64,000 bases of DNA from a bacterium (GCA_016124235.1 WGOC01000017.1:226967-290966); one strand, 5' to 3'. Numbered from the stretch's first letter, positions 52,970-63,228 are shown. Notes: generated by a model from the sequence alone, not told the origin. Program-made: numbers and translations.

Positions 52970-55132
52970 TTAGTTTCCCCGACGACTTGGACCCGCGCCC
53001 CGTGAGGAACCATTGTTGTTGCTCGATCGCGATGGTGCATTCGCCGAACGCGATGGGGCGGACGATTGGACCGGTCGCGAGAAGCCACGCGAGCTTGGCG
53101 ACGACGACGGTTGAGAAAATGACGGCCGCGATGGCGGTGCCGAATAACTTGGTCGCGACGGCGGCGCGATCGTCGGCGATGAATAGCTCCGGCTTGGTGT
53201 CGCGGGGATGGTCATTCCAGATCGAATCGACGGCGAAAAGCTGCGTGAATTCTGACTCCGGAAACTGTTTGCGGATCGGGATAGCGAATTGCCCGAGTTA
53301 TTTTCGGTGGGCCGGCGCGATGGCGAAATTGTCGGGGCATCAGCGATCCGCGGCGACGAATACGATCGATCCGGGGTTCTCACGGATTGTTGGGAAAACG
53401 ATTTGGGAGAACTATTCCCGGACGGGCTCCAATAACGCGTGGTCTGGCTCGATCGACTTTGAATGGCGCCGCCAACCACGGACGGACTCACCGTCACCGG
53501 CCGGTTGTAATTCAAAGTCCGGCCATTGCTCAGAATCGGCGTCGACTCGGTGGCTGGTCGGCTGTACTCGGGTCGGGCATTGATGGTCGTATTCTGCCCT
53601 TCCCGCCGGGGCGCGTTCGAACTGTTGGAGTTGTAAATGGACCGGCGGGCAACTCCGTTCTGCCACTCGGTTACCGACGACGTGTTCTGGCGATCCGAAG
53701 GACTGCCCCGCAGAATAATGTTTCTGGAGCTGCGGGCGTTTGCGTTGCTCTCTTCAGCCGATGCCAGTTCAGGCGCGCTTGGTTTCACCAGCGACGTTCG
53801 GCGATACTCGGCGCGCCGGTTGGCGAGTTCGGTTTCGGGCCGAACTCGGTCTGGCTTTAAAGTTGGGCGGAACGTCGCCAACGTGCGGCCGCCGTTCTCC
53901 AGGTAATCGCGCGATCCATGAGGGTCGCGGCCACTGACGTCACGAATATTCACGCGGCGAATTTCCGTGTGGCCGGCGTTGGCGATGACCCGCGCGTCCG
54001 GACCCGTGACGATCACCGTGTTGTTGTTCCCAATGATCGTCGGACGGATCACCGTCGATTCGCGGTAGAAGTCATGCCCCCGCCCATGATGCACCGCGTA
54101 GTGGCGCGGGTAATAGCCGGCGCAGTAGCGGTAAGGCACCCAATTGTAAAAACTCCAGCCGATACTGAATCCCCAATTGCCATCCGAATAGTAAGCGCCA
54201 AAGCTGCTTCCATAATACGGCGGCAACGGAGCCCATCCGCAGTAGGCAGAGGTCGTCCGCCATTGGACCCACGCCGGTCCCCAAGTATACCCGGGCACCC
54301 ACACCCAACCCCAACGCGGATTGCTCAACCAACGGCCGTAGTGAAATGGCGCCCACCCCCACGAGTAATCGGAAAGCCAATACCAGCCACAATTCGTGTA
54401 AACCCACCGGCCCGAATCAAAGTAGGGTCGCCAACTCGAATTGGCGATTGCCACGGTTGGCCGCCAGCACGCACCGTAACCATCGACATAAACCCATGAG
54501 CCGTAAGCCGCCAGAGATGCCTTAAAATAGTCAAGGTCCACCGCCGAATCACTTGGTGCTGTCACGGTAGTCACCGGAGCATTTTCAATCGGCTGCGGAG
54601 CTGCGGCGTAATGTTCAGGTTCGGGCGTCACTTGGTCACCTTCCGTAGGGGCCGGTGGCACATCCTTGGCAAGGCCCTCAAACTTTCCATTTTCAACTTT
54701 GTCCGCGAGATTGGCCTTGTCGTCTCCCGTTCGAATCAAGGTAGCGATCGCCGCCGGCGCGACTCCCAGGTCTTTCAAATAAATGATTTCTTCGACGCTT
54801 GGGTTATACGACTTGCCGGATTTCTCAATGTAAGCGGTGAGGACTTCCTCGGAAACGCCGGAGCGGGCCAGTTCAAAAATCTCATTCATTCCTGGCGAAG
54901 GATTCAACGGCGGCGGTGCCAATGTCGGCGCTTCCGCCGGTGCAGCGGCTTCGTCGGCTGTTGGGGCGGCGTCCGATTTGTCGGATTTGTCCGCCGTCTG
55001 CTCCGCGACCGGTTTGTCGTTTTCCGGCTTTGGCACTTCAGTGGCGGCTCGCAAAGAATTGAAGGCGACCACCAACGACACGGCGGCAACAGCCACTCCG
55101 GTCTCGATGAAAAGGATGGTTTTGGGTTTCAT
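52970..55132 (-). CDS. DUF6600-type WG-repeat protein with Ser/Pro/Arg-rich tail
   Basis: A 720-residue protein with one N-terminal hydrophobic segment (FIETGVAVAAVSLVVAFNSL). After an acidic linker comes a helical pair (NEIFELARSGVSEEVLTAYI). Residues about 205-330 are dominated by Trp/Gly/Tyr repeats (WGWAPFHYGRWLSNPRWGWV, WGPAWVQWRTT), the DUF6600/YXWGXW pattern. The last 300 residues are low-complexity, rich in Ser, Pro, Arg and Asn (for example SYSSPTIAPPSRPSY), probably disordered. Likely exported or membrane-anchored with an envelope role; function unknown. Confidence 0.8.
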   Translation of the reverse strand: MKPKTILFIETGVAVAAVSLVVAFNSLRAATEVPKPENDKPVAEQTADKSDKSDAAPTADEAAAPAEAPTLAPPPLNPSPGMNEIFELARSGVSEEVLTAYIEKSGKSYNPSVEEIIYLKDLGVAPAAIATLIRTGDDKANLADKVENGKFEGLAKDVPPAPTEGDQVTPEPEHYAAAPQPIENAPVTTVTAPSDSAVDLDYFKASLAAYGSWVYVDGYGACWRPTVAIANSSWRPYFDSGRWVYTNCGWYWLSDYSWGWAPFHYGRWLSNPRWGWVWVPGYTWGPAWVQWRTTSAYCGWAPLPPYYGSSFGAYYSDGNWGFSIGWSFYNWVPYRYCAGYYPRHYAVHHGRGHDFYRESTVIRPTIIGNNNTVIVTGPDARVIANAGHTEIRRVNIRDVSGRDPHGSRDYLENGGRTLATFRPTLKPDRVRPETELANRRAEYRRTSLVKPSAPELASAEESNANARSSRNIILRGSPSDRQNTSSVTEWQNGVARRSIYNSNSSNAPRREGQNTTINARPEYSRPATESTPILSNGRTLNYNRPVTVSPSVVGGAIQSRSSQTTRYWSPSGNSSPKSFSQQSVRTPDRSYSSPRIADAPTISPSRRPTENNSGNSLSRSANSFRSQNSRSFSPSIRSGMTIPATPSRSYSSPTIAPPSRPSYSAPPSRPSFSQPSSSPSSRGFSRPVQSSAPSRSANAPSRSSNNNGSSRGAGPSRRGN

Positions 55133-55410
55133 AGGGAATCCTCGTTTTCAGTATTTAAGTTCCCGTGTTTCTTGGGCTGGCTCAGCCTTCCTCATGCCGC
55201 CCATTAAACTCAATTATTTCGACTGGTCATCCCAGCCCGTTATTCATTCGCTATGGGCAGGACTGTAACCTCTTTTAACTCAGCGGCAAGTTGGCAATTC
55301 CCGGCGGTTACACGAGCTAAAGTTTCCCCGATCTGGCACACAAGATTGCGTTACAGTCGGTTAGAGGCTGCGGATTGCCTTTCGTCAGGACCTCGCCTAA
55401 CCTCCGCCCC
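55133..55410. other. Divergent intergenic region, nothing recognised
   Basis: About 280 bases between the DUF6600 gene and the coiled-coil lipoprotein gene, which are transcribed away from each other, so both promoters should lie here. I could not identify boxes or hairpins with confidence. Confidence 0.4.
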
Positions 55411-56184
55411 ATGAAACGAATCTCGCTGTCTGCCACCGCCGTTCTCGCTTGCACCCTTTTGATCGGGTGCAAAGAAAAGACTCCCGAAGCGCCCCAAACT
55501 CCTGAAACCAGTTCATCGGAGCCGGCCAAGCCATCAGCCACCGAACAGGTCAAGGACGCTGTAACGAAGGTGACCGATCAGGCAGTCACCGAAGTTAAAA
55601 AGCAGGCGACCGAAGCGGCTCAACAAATTCAATCGCAGGTCAAATCCGCCTACAATGATCTCAGCCAACAACTCACTGCGAGTAACCAGGGCACCAGCAA
55701 CGATTTGACCAAGAACATCACCACCGACTTGCAGGACAAGGTTCAGAAATTGAGCGAATCGGCGAAAGACGATCCGTCGCTCACGGAAAAACTGAGCGCC
55801 GGCATCAAATCGTTGCTCGGCAATAAAGACGGTGAAGCGGTGAGCAGCCTTGGTGGCATGTCCTCTGCCAAGCTGACGCCAGAGCAATCGACCCTGGCCA
55901 AGGAAGTTTACAACGCCGCCGCCGCGCTGGTCACTGAACGCAATTTCTCCTCCATCGAAGGCATGGACACTGACGTCAGCAAGCTCGCAACGGCTGTGTG
56001 GAAAGGCAATTATTCCGACGCGCTGCCCCCACTCCAGAAACTTTACAGTCAGGCCACTCTGACGCCGGACCAGAAGGATCTTCTGGGCAAGATGTATGAC
56101 AGTTACATGCCCGCCGGATGGAAAGATTCCGCGGCGAAACTTCAACAGGGTCTCGACACACTCAAGACCAAGTTCGGCCAGTAG
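55411..56184 (+). CDS. Coiled-coil lipoprotein
   Basis: Envelope lipoprotein; the leader SATAVLACTLLIGC ends in a clear lipobox. ATG 55411 is chosen over an in-frame upstream start at 55375 for this reason. After a Pro/Glu-rich spacer, residues about 45-110 are amphipathic, with heptad-like VKDAVTKVTDQAVTEVKKQA, reminiscent of apolipoprotein-type or LEA-like helices. The C-terminal half is helical and globular (ALVTERNFSSIEGMDTDVSK). No enzyme motif. A strong terminator follows. Confidence 0.75.
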   Translation: MKRISLSATAVLACTLLIGCKEKTPEAPQTPETSSSEPAKPSATEQVKDAVTKVTDQAVTEVKKQATEAAQQIQSQVKSAYNDLSQQLTASNQGTSNDLTKNITTDLQDKVQKLSESAKDDPSLTEKLSAGIKSLLGNKDGEAVSSLGGMSSAKLTPEQSTLAKEVYNAAAALVTERNFSSIEGMDTDVSKLATAVWKGNYSDALPPLQKLYSQATLTPDQKDLLGKMYDSYMPAGWKDSAAKLQQGLDTLKTKFGQ

Positions 56185-56205
56185 CATTCGCCAAAAGATT
56201 TCGCC

Positions 56206-56241
56206 GGGCCGTTCCCGCTTTCGGGAACGGCCCTTTGCTTT
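56206..56241 (+). terminator. Rho-independent terminator
   Basis: Perfect 12-bp stem GGGCCGTTCCCG / CGGGAACGGCCC (56206-56217, 56222-56233) with a CTTT loop, followed by TTTGCTTTTC. It ends the coiled-coil lipoprotein transcript. Confidence 0.85.
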
Positions 56242-56368
56242 TCGAGCGCGTTCTGATGCCGACCAAAATATCGACGGAGCACCTCTTCAACTGACGCAAC
56301 CATCAACACCTTATCCGTCGAAAGCGGTCTGAAACCATCCAACCGCGTCCGCGTCCAATTATCTATCT

Positions 56369-56773
56369 ATGAACGAATCCATGAGCTTCAACGTGGAACT
56401 TCCAATTCCGTTCCACACGGCGGTTGAGCGGGTCACTGACGCACTCAAGGCAGAGGGTTTTGGCGTGCTTACGAGGATCAACATTCATGAGGCATTCAAG
56501 CAGAAGATCAATGTGGACTTCCGCCCGTACACGATTCTCGGTGCGTGCAATCCCCAGCTGGCACACCAGGCTCTCACGGCGCGAGCGGATGTTGGGCTTT
56601 TGCTTCCCTGCAACGTCACGGTCGAAGCAATGGGACCGGACAAATCGCTCGTTCGGATCATCGATCCGAAGTCGATGATGGCGGCCGGTGGACTCGATTC
56701 GGATCCAAAAATCCGCGACGTCGGCGAACAGGCCTACGAGCGTCTGCAACGAGTTGCGGAAGCTCTCGTTTAA
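56369..56773 (+). CDS. DUF302 protein
   Basis: A 134-residue DUF302 domain protein: PFHTAVERVTDALKAEGFGV at the start, DFRPYTILGACNPQLAHQAL in the middle and ADVGLLLPCNVTVEA near the end are the family's conserved blocks. The two cysteines (GACNP, LPCNV) are characteristic. Members are small and probably bind a ligand or metal, but function is not established. Start ATG 56369; a second ATG (56381) is possible. Convergent with the aconitase gene. Confidence 0.85.
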   Translation: MNESMSFNVELPIPFHTAVERVTDALKAEGFGVLTRINIHEAFKQKINVDFRPYTILGACNPQLAHQALTARADVGLLLPCNVTVEAMGPDKSLVRIIDPKSMMAAGGLDSDPKIRDVGEQAYERLQRVAEALV

Positions 56774-56782
56774 CTCAAAGCC

Positions 56783-59536
56783 CTACGCCTTCGCGACTAA
56801 TTGCCGCAGCACGTAAGGCAAAATGCCGCCGTGCTGGTAATAGTCGATTTCGATCGGCGTATCGATACGGCACGTGACCGGCACTTCCTGCGTTGAGCCG
56901 TCCTTGCGCGTGATTTTCAACTTGAGATCCTGCTGCGGTTTCAGGTTCGCGTCGAGTCCCAGCACATCGTAAGTCTCCGAACCGTCAAGCTTGAGCGATT
57001 GCGCGGTCGTCCCTTCCTTGAACTGCAACGGCAGCACGCCCATGCCCACGAGATTCGATCGATGGATGCGTTCGAAGCTTTGCGCGACGACGACTTTCAC
57101 ACCGAGCAGGTTCGTGCCTTTGGCAGCCCAGTCGCGGCTCGAACCGGTGCCGTATTCCTGACCGGCAATCACGATCAACGGCACACCATCCTTCTGGTAG
57201 GCCATGCAGGCGTCGTAGATGAAGGTCGGCTTGCCGGCGGCAACGTTGATGGCCTTGTCCGGCGCGGGCACCTCGCGATCGCCGAAATAAACGGTGTAGC
57301 CTCCTTCCACGCCCGGGCACAGCAGGTTTTTGACGCGCACGTTGGCAAACGTGCCGCGTGTCATCACGAGATCGTTGCCGCGCCGCGAGCCGTAGCTGTT
57401 GAAATCTTCAAACGCGACGCCGTTCTCCAAGAGATACTTCCCGGCTGGTGATTTCTGCTTGATCGCACCGGCCGGTGAAATGTGGTCGGTCGTCACGCTG
57501 TCGCCGAAAATGCCGAGCGGGCGCGCGCCGCTGATTGAGGTGATCGATCCGGGTTGCAAGTTGAAGTTGGCAAAGAACGGAGGGTCCTGAATGTAAGTGG
57601 ACTTTTTGTCCCACTCGTAAACGTCGCCGGTCGACGAAGGAATCTCGTTCCACTTCGGATTTTGCGAGGCGAAGTCGGCGTAGAGTTTGCGAAACACCTC
57701 GGGCTTGAGCGCCGCCTGCAAGAGATCGCGCACCTCCTTGAGCGTCGGCCAGAGGTCCTTCAAAAAGACTTCCTTGCCGTCCTTGTCCTTGCCAATCGGT
57801 TCGCTACTCAGATCAATGTTCACCTTGCCGGCCAGCGCAAAGGCGACGACCAAAGGCGGCGACATCAGGAAGTTCGCTTTGATATTTTGATGCACGCGCG
57901 CCTCGAAATTGCGATTGCCGGACAACACGCTCGCGGCCACGAGATCGTTCTTCACAACGGCTTCCTCAATCGGCGCGGCGAGCGGACCGGAATTGCCGAT
58001 ACAGGTCGTGCAACCGTAACCGACGGTTTGAAAACCAATTTTATCGAGATACGGTTGCAGGCCCGTCTTTGCCAAATAATCGGTGACCACCCGACTACCG
58101 GGCGCAAGTGAAGTCTTCACCGCGGGATTGACCGTCATGCCCCGTTCGACGGCTTTCTTCGCGACCAGGCCCGCAGCGAGCATGACGCTCGGATTGCTGG
58201 TGTTCGTGCAGCTCGTGATCGCTGCGATCAACACGGAGCCGTTGCCGACCGTGGCCGTTCCCTTACCGTTCATGGACACTTCCGCTTTCACGGTCGAGAA
58301 TTCTTCCGCCTTCTTGCCGAAACCACTTTCCGCAACCGGCTTGCTAAATGCGCCGACAAAGTTCTCCTTCAATTTGGCAAGTTCGATGCGATCCTGCGGC
58401 CGCTTCGGTCCCGCAACGCTCGGCGTGATCGAACCAAGATCCAAATCGAGCACGGACGAATATTCCACCTGGCCTTTTTCGGGAATGCCCCACAGGCCCT
58501 GCGCCTTGTAATAATTCTCGTACGTTTTGCAGAGTTCGTCGCTGCGCCCGGTCGCGCGCAGATAATTGACCGTTTCCTCGTCGATCGGGAAGAAACCCAT
58601 CGTGGCGCCGTATTCGGGAGCCATGTTAGCGATCGTCGCACGGTCGGTGAGCGGCAGGTTTTTCGCGCCGGGTCCGAAGAATTCCACAAACTTGCCCACA
58701 ACCTTGTGCTTGCGCAGCAACTGCGTGACGGTCAGTGCCAGATCGGTCGCCGTGACGCCTTTTTTCAATGCTCCCGTCATGTGAACTCCCACAACGTCGG
58801 GTGTGAGGAAACACACCGGCTGACCGAGCATACCGGCTTCGGCCTCGATGCCGCCCACGCCCCAGCCGACGACGCCAAGACCGTTGATCATCGTCGTGTG
58901 CGAATCGGTGCCGACCAGCGTGTCCGGATAATAAATTTCGCCCTGGTTCAATACACCTTTCGCGAGATACTCGAGATTCACCTGATGAACAATACCGATG
59001 CCCGGTGGCACGACCTTGAACGTATCGAACGCCTGCATGCCCCATTTAAGAAATTGGTAACGCTCGCGGTTGCGCTTGAACTCAATCTCCAGATTGCGCT
59101 CGTACGCGTCCGCTGAACCCGCGACGTCCACCTGCACCGAGTGATCGACCACCAGATCAACCGGCACGAGCGGTTCGATGATCTTCGGATTTTTGCCCAA
59201 CCGATCAACGGCCGAACGCATCGCCGCGAGATCGACGAGCAACGGCACGCCGGTGAAATCCTGCAGGACGATGCGCGCGACGGAGAACGGAATTTCGGCG
59301 GTGCGTGATTCGCTTGGTTTCCACGCAGCGAGATCGCGCACGTTCTGCTCGGTCACCTTTTTTCCGTCGCAATTTCGGAGCACGGACTCGAGCACGATCC
59401 GGATGGAAACCGGCAGGCGCGAGATCGGGCCGAGGCCGGCTTTCTCCAGCGCGGGGAGCGAGTAAAATTTGCCCTGACCGCCGTTGCCGAGGTCGAAGGA
59501 TTTGAGGGAATCAAACAGGTTGTGCGGGTTGCTCAT
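56783..59536 (-). CDS. acnA: Aconitate hydratase
   Basis: TCA-cycle enzyme interconverting citrate and isocitrate, AcnA/IRP1 type. Iron-sulfur cysteines are seen in [12 protein letters not shown] and [14 protein letters not shown]; other blocks are [46 protein letters not shown] and [20 protein letters not shown] ending at 59536 ([14 protein letters not shown]) matches normal family starts; the open frame continues to 59590. 917 residues, complete. Monocistronic by spacing. Confidence 0.97.
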   Translation of the reverse strand: MSNPHNLFDSLKSFDLGNGGQGKFYSLPALEKAGLGPISRLPVSIRIVLESVLRNCDGKKVTEQNVRDLAAWKPSESRTAEIPFSVARIVLQDFTGVPLLVDLAAMRSAVDRLGKNPKIIEPLVPVDLVVDHSVQVDVAGSADAYERNLEIEFKRNRERYQFLKWGMQAFDTFKVVPPGIGIVHQVNLEYLAKGVLNQGEIYYPDTLVGTDSHTTMINGLGVVGWGVGGIEAEAGMLGQPVCFLTPDVVGVHMTGALKKGVTATDLALTVTQLLRKHKVVGKFVEFFGPGAKNLPLTDRATIANMAPEYGATMGFFPIDEETVNYLRATGRSDELCKTYENYYKAQGLWGIPEKGQVEYSSVLDLDLGSITPSVAGPKRPQDRIELAKLKENFVGAFSKPVAESGFGKKAEEFSTVKAEVSMNGKGTATVGNGSVLIAAITSCTNTSNPSVMLAAGLVAKKAVERGMTVNPAVKTSLAPGSRVVTDYLAKTGLQPYLDKIGFQTVGYGCTTCIGNSGPLAAPIEEAVVKNDLVAASVLSGNRNFEARVHQNIKANFLMSPPLVVAFALAGKVNIDLSSEPIGKDKDGKEVFLKDLWPTLKEVRDLLQAALKPEVFRKLYADFASQNPKWNEIPSSTGDVYEWDKKSTYIQDPPFFANFNLQPGSITSISGARPLGIFGDSVTTDHISPAGAIKQKSPAGKYLLENGVAFEDFNSYGSRRGNDLVMTRGTFANVRVKNLLCPGVEGGYTVYFGDREVPAPDKAINVAAGKPTFIYDACMAYQKDGVPLIVIAGQEYGTGSSRDWAAKGTNLLGVKVVVAQSFERIHRSNLVGMGVLPLQFKEGTTAQSLKLDGSETYDVLGLDANLKPQQDLKLKITRKDGSTQEVPVTCRIDTPIEIDYYQHGGILPYVLRQLVAKA

Positions 59537-59712
59537 GATTTCAAATTCGGGGCGCCATTTCCGCGCGAACCCCGAAAATGCGGCCTGCAAAAATCGAAGT
59601 CAAGCAAGGCACCGCCGAGACAGCCTTCGAACGAGAAAGAGACAGCCCATTCCAGCGCAGGTTGGAACAAAATCTTGCACGAATGCGTTCAGGAAAGGCC
59701 CGGCGGGCCGAG

Positions 59713-59827
59713 CTGTTTATAGATTGAATGGCCAATTATCAGGTAAGCTCCGTAGGATCGTTCTGAACATTGGAAAGTGACGCTCCTACGGAGCTAGGCC
59801 AATAGAAACCGGATATTCTATAAACAG
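59713..59827. repeat. Nested inverted-repeat element
   Basis: Outer arms CTGTTTATAGA (59713-59723) and TCTATAAACAG (59817-59827), inner arms AGCTCCGTAGGATCG (59746-59760) and CGCTCCTACGGAGCT (59781-59795) with 14 of 15 pairs. Lies in the 457-base non-coding stretch between the aconitase and enolase-superfamily genes. Confidence 0.75.
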
Positions 59828-59993
59828 TGGACTCCTAACGGAGCCATTGGATTTGTCGAATCTGTGCGTGCCCGCAAAGGCCTGCGGACAAAACGGAGGG
59901 GCGACATTCCTGTCGCCCGGGTTGAGGAGGAGGCAAGAGCGCCGCCTTTCCCAGCATGAACAACGAGTGCCCAATATGGCACTAGCACAAGCT
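59828..59993. other. Non-coding stretch with short palindrome
   Basis: Rest of the gap between acnA and the enolase-superfamily gene. It contains another CTCCTAACGGAGCC palindrome-like tract right after the nested element and a perfect hairpin GGGCGACA-TTCC-TGTCGCCC at 59899-59918. No gene recognised; the whole block looks like stacked repeat debris. Confidence 0.5.
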
Positions 59994-61226
59994 CTACGTG
60001 GACGAAACACCGTCCACCCATTTCACGCTGTGATCGCCGGTGACGGCTATGGTCTCGGGTGGCGAATCAATTTGGAAAAACGACCATGGGCCCGGGATGA
60101 ACGGATACCGCTCAATCACCGTTTCATCGATGTCGATTCCAAGCCCCGGTTCGTCCGGCATGACGAGGTGGCCGTCCTCGATTTCAAGCCGCGCATTGAG
60201 AATCTCATCTGCCAGCGGAAACGGATACATGCCCGGCCGATCGTCATTCGCGTAACAGGGAAATTCCAACCATTCGACCACACTCTCCGGCCAGCAGACG
60301 CCGAGATGAGCAGCCGCAAGCACCTCTAGATTGTTGCCCCAACTGTGGAACGCGAACTTCAAGCCGGCCTTTTCAATCGCGGCAAAAATGCGGTTGCCCA
60401 TCGCGAAGCCGCCCTGGCAGCAGACGTCCATCTGGATGTAATCGGCCGCGCGTGTCTCGATCAGGTCGAGAAATCCGTCCTCGGTCTGTTCGTGTTCGCC
60501 GGTCGCCAGGATGATCAAACCCTCGGCGTGCATGCGCCGGTAAGCTGCGTGATCATCCGGCGGCAACGGTTCTTCCAGCCAGACCGGATCATACGCTGCT
60601 AGGTCGCGGGCAAGCTGTTTGATGGTATCGAACCCATAACTACGATCGCCCATGCGCCACCACGAATGCGCGTCAATCATCAAACCGAAATCGGGACCCG
60701 TCGCCTGGCGCATCAACTCGACGGTGCGCAAATCGTCCTCGGGACCGAGCGCGGGACGCATCTTGTAAGCCGCGAATCCCATTCCTTTGATCGCGGCCGC
60801 TTCCTCGGCGAATTTCTCCGGCGGCATGTACATGCCCGCGCTGCCGTAGAGTTTGATGCAATCGCGTTTACGCCCGCCGATCAGTTCGGACAACGGGCAC
60901 TTCTCAAACTTTGCCGCCAAGTCCATGACCGCGATTTCGACCGCGTGATAGGTTTTCACCAGTTCAAGTTCGCCGGCGAAATTGAACTCGCGAAACTTGA
61001 GCGGATCTTTGCCTACGAGAAAAGAGGCGATTTGTTGTTCGATGTCGCGCGCGGCCTTTTCGTGAGCTGGTCCCGGTGCGAAACCTTTCAAACCGTTGTC
61101 CGCCGTCACCCGGATCAACATGGCATCTCGCTTGATGATCGTGCGCACGCCGCCATAATTCGGCAACCGGATCGGCTCCGGCATCGGCCAGGACATCAGG
61201 AACGCTTCGACGCGAGCAATCTTCAT
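59994..61226 (-). CDS. Enolase-superfamily (mandelate racemase type) sugar-acid dehydratase
   Basis: Metal-dependent enzyme of the mandelate racemase/muconate-lactonising group, most likely a sugar-acid dehydratase. The base motif is KMRPALG; metal ligands are in LMIDAHSWW (Asp), VWLEEPLPPDD (Glu) and LATGEHEQTEDG (Glu); a C-terminal His is in FAFHSWGNN. ATG ending at 61226 (MKIARVEAFLMSWP) is the family start; the frame is open to 61388 but that part overlaps the yacG gene. 410 residues. Specificity (fuconate, rhamnonate, galactonate and others) is not determined. A downstream sugar-acid route fits the glycerate kinase nearby. Confidence 0.86.
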   Translation of the reverse strand: MKIARVEAFLMSWPMPEPIRLPNYGGVRTIIKRDAMLIRVTADNGLKGFAPGPAHEKAARDIEQQIASFLVGKDPLKFREFNFAGELELVKTYHAVEIAVMDLAAKFEKCPLSELIGGRKRDCIKLYGSAGMYMPPEKFAEEAAAIKGMGFAAYKMRPALGPEDDLRTVELMRQATGPDFGLMIDAHSWWRMGDRSYGFDTIKQLARDLAAYDPVWLEEPLPPDDHAAYRRMHAEGLIILATGEHEQTEDGFLDLIETRAADYIQMDVCCQGGFAMGNRIFAAIEKAGLKFAFHSWGNNLEVLAAAHLGVCWPESVVEWLEFPCYANDDRPGMYPFPLADEILNARLEIEDGHLVMPDEPGLGIDIDETVIERYPFIPGPWSFFQIDSPPETIAVTGDHSVKWVDGVSST

Positions 61227-61296
61227 TGGGCAAAGACTGGCGATTCCTTCGAGCGCCGTCCAGTCTTCGACCTCCGTCCCAGCTTGATTTTCAACA

Positions 61297-61509
61297 TCAC
61301 GTCTCGTCGAGCGAAGTCCCGGGTGGGAGTTCGTCATACCCGGCAAAGTGATCCGGACGCAGCGGTTCGCTGATTTTGTTTTCCTCACCGAACCATTTGC
61401 CCAAATCGATCAACCGACAGCGCTTCGAGCAAAAAGGGCCGTAATCGCCATCAAACCAGGCACCACGATTGCCGCAAGTCGGGCATTTAATCTGGCTGAG
61501 GTCGGCCAT
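61297..61509 (-). CDS. yacG: DNA gyrase inhibitor YacG, zinc-binding
   Basis: A 70-residue zinc protein that binds gyrase in other bacteria. The four zinc cysteines are in IKCPTCGNRG and PFCSKRCRLIDLGKWF, the latter being the family signature. The acidic tail (FGEENKISEPLRPDHFAGYD) is usual. Its ATG ends 3 bases from the msrA stop, so both are probably on one transcript. Confidence 0.92.
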   Translation of the reverse strand: MADLSQIKCPTCGNRGAWFDGDYGPFCSKRCRLIDLGKWFGEENKISEPLRPDHFAGYDELPPGTSLDET

Positions 61510-61511
61510 CG

Positions 61512-62051
61512 TCAGAGCAGACCAAGCTTCTTCAGCTTCGGCGGAATGGTCGCCATGCAGTAGGGCTGCCGGGGGTTGTTTCGATAAAAATCCTGATGAT
61601 ATTCCTCAGCCGGCCAGAATTTTTCGAGCGGCACGATTTCGGTCACAATCGGCGAATCAAATTCAGTCTGAGCCTTCGCCTTGGATTCCTCGGCCAAGTT
61701 TTTTTGCGCGTCGTCGTGATAAAGAATGATCGAACGATATTGCGTTCCCATGTCGGCGCCCTGCTGGTTCAAGGTCGTCGGATCGTGCGCGTGCCAGAAG
61801 ATTTCCAGCAGTCGATCAAACGAGATCGTCGCCGGATCAAATTCGATTTGCACCACTTCGGCGTGGCCGGTCATACCCGAGCACACCTGCTTGTAATCCG
61901 GGTTCAGCGAACCGCCGCCCGCGTAACCCGAAGTCACCGACTTCACGCCCGGCAAGCGCTCGAAGACCGCTTCGACGCACCAGAAACAGCCGCCCCCAAA
62001 AGTCGCGAGTTGGCTCGAAGATTCCGTCGCCGTGGTGTTGGCGTTGTTCAT
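61512..62051 (-). CDS. msrA: Peptide methionine sulfoxide reductase A
   Basis: Repairs methionine-S-sulfoxide. Catalytic Cys is in TFGGGCFWCVEAVFERLPGV; other blocks are SGYAGGGSLNPDYKQVCSGM, HAEVVQIEFDP, WHAHDPTTLNQQGADMGTQY and QPYCMATIPPKL with a late Cys that may resolve the sulfenic acid. 179 residues, no signal peptide, cytoplasmic. Start ATG ending at 62051; 74 bases downstream of the glycerate kinase gene. Confidence 0.96.
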   Translation of the reverse strand: MNNANTTATESSSQLATFGGGCFWCVEAVFERLPGVKSVTSGYAGGGSLNPDYKQVCSGMTGHAEVVQIEFDPATISFDRLLEIFWHAHDPTTLNQQGADMGTQYRSIILYHDDAQKNLAEESKAKAQTEFDSPIVTEIVPLEKFWPAEEYHQDFYRNNPRQPYCMATIPPKLKKLGLL

Positions 62052-62124
62052 AAGGCCGCAGCCTACCGTGATTGGTGCGCGGGCTTCAAGTGATCACCGA
62101 TCGCGAAGACCCGCTGAACGAGAA

Positions 62125-63228
62125 TCAAAACGCTTTAGCGACTTGCCCAGCCAATTGTTTGAGCCATTTAGCCGGCTTCTGCATTGCCGCTTCCTGGTCG
62201 GTCAAATCAACCAATGCTCCGGTGCGGGAAAATAGTCGGGCCGCGCGTTTGGGATCTTCGACAAACCCCGCGAGTCCGATGCACGGCTTCTTCGCTCGTC
62301 GACAGAGCAACGCGATTTCGCCCACGCCTTTTCCCATCAAGGTCTGATGATCGAGCGCGCCTTCGCCGGTGATCACCAGATCAGACTGACGTATCAATTT
62401 TCTCAAGCTCGCGTGCCGGGCAACCAGATCAAAGCCCGATTGAAGCTTGGCGCCGGCAAACACACGCAAACCAAAACCCAGTCCACCAGCCGCGCCGACG
62501 CCTGGCTCATGAACGTCGCCTAGACCAAATTCTTTTTGCAGAACATTCGCCAACCGTCGCAATGCCGCTTCCGCTGGTTTCATGTCCTGCGGCCTTAGCC
62601 CCTTTTGCGGACCGTAAATGCGTGAACAACCTTTTGCGCCGAGCAATGGATTCTTGACGTCGACGGCAACTGCGATCGAAGGGATCAACGGCCGACCTTC
62701 GGGGCGCGTGATTCGCGCGAGTTTGCTCAGCTTGAGCCACTCGACGACCTCTCCGCCGCCGCGATCATAAAAGCGCCAGCCCAGCGCCCGCGCGAACCCG
62801 AAGCCGGCATCGTTGGTCGCGCTGCCGCCGATTCCGATGATGGCCTTGCTCGCGCCTTTTTTCGCGGCAGCCAACAAGGCGGCCCCAAGTCCGAACGTGT
62901 TCAAGTCATACGGATGGAATTTGCCGCGCGGCAACATTGCGAGGCCGATGATTCCGGCTGACTCGATGATTGCCGTTTTCGATTTTGGCTCCCACCACCA
63001 GAACGACTCGATCGGTTCGTGCGCGGCGTTGACCGTCTTCAATTTGATGGGGCGAGCACGAAGCATCGTCGCCATGATCGCGCCAAAACCGTCTCCGCCG
63101 TCGCTGACTGGCAAAAGTGTTACGTGATCACGCGGGCGTGATTTCTTCCAGCCAACGGCCATCGCTTCGGCTACCGCTTCGGCGGTCAACGTGCCTTTGA
63201 ATTTATCGGGGCAAATGAGAACGTTCAT
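62125..63228 (-). CDS. Glycerate kinase (GarK/GlxK family)
   Basis: ATP-dependent kinase converting D-glycerate to 2- or 3-phosphoglycerate at the end of sugar-acid and glyoxylate routes. Blocks: CPDKFKGTLTAEAVAEAM at the N-terminus, LLPVSDGGDGFG, AIIESAGIIGLAML, AIIGIGGSATNDAGFGFARA, DVKNPLLGAKGCSRIYGPQK and ITGEGALDHQTLMGKGVGEI. 367 residues, complete, start ATG ending at 63228. Placing it near an enolase-superfamily dehydratase is consistent with sugar-acid catabolism. Confidence 0.93.
   Translation of the reverse strand: MNVLICPDKFKGTLTAEAVAEAMAVGWKKSRPRDHVTLLPVSDGGDGFGAIMATMLRARPIKLKTVNAAHEPIESFWWWEPKSKTAIIESAGIIGLAMLPRGKFHPYDLNTFGLGAALLAAAKKGASKAIIGIGGSATNDAGFGFARALGWRFYDRGGGEVVEWLKLSKLARITRPEGRPLIPSIAVAVDVKNPLLGAKGCSRIYGPQKGLRPQDMKPAEAALRRLANVLQKEFGLGDVHEPGVGAAGGLGFGLRVFAGAKLQSGFDLVARHASLRKLIRQSDLVITGEGALDHQTLMGKGVGEIALLCRRAKKPCIGLAGFVEDPKRAARLFSRTGALVDLTDQEAAMQKPAKWLKQLAGQVAKAF

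Noticed and set aside
54072..54407. 111-codon frame opposite to the DUF6600 gene
   Set aside because: Leu/Gly-rich mirror of the Trp/Gly repeats, with no start signal.
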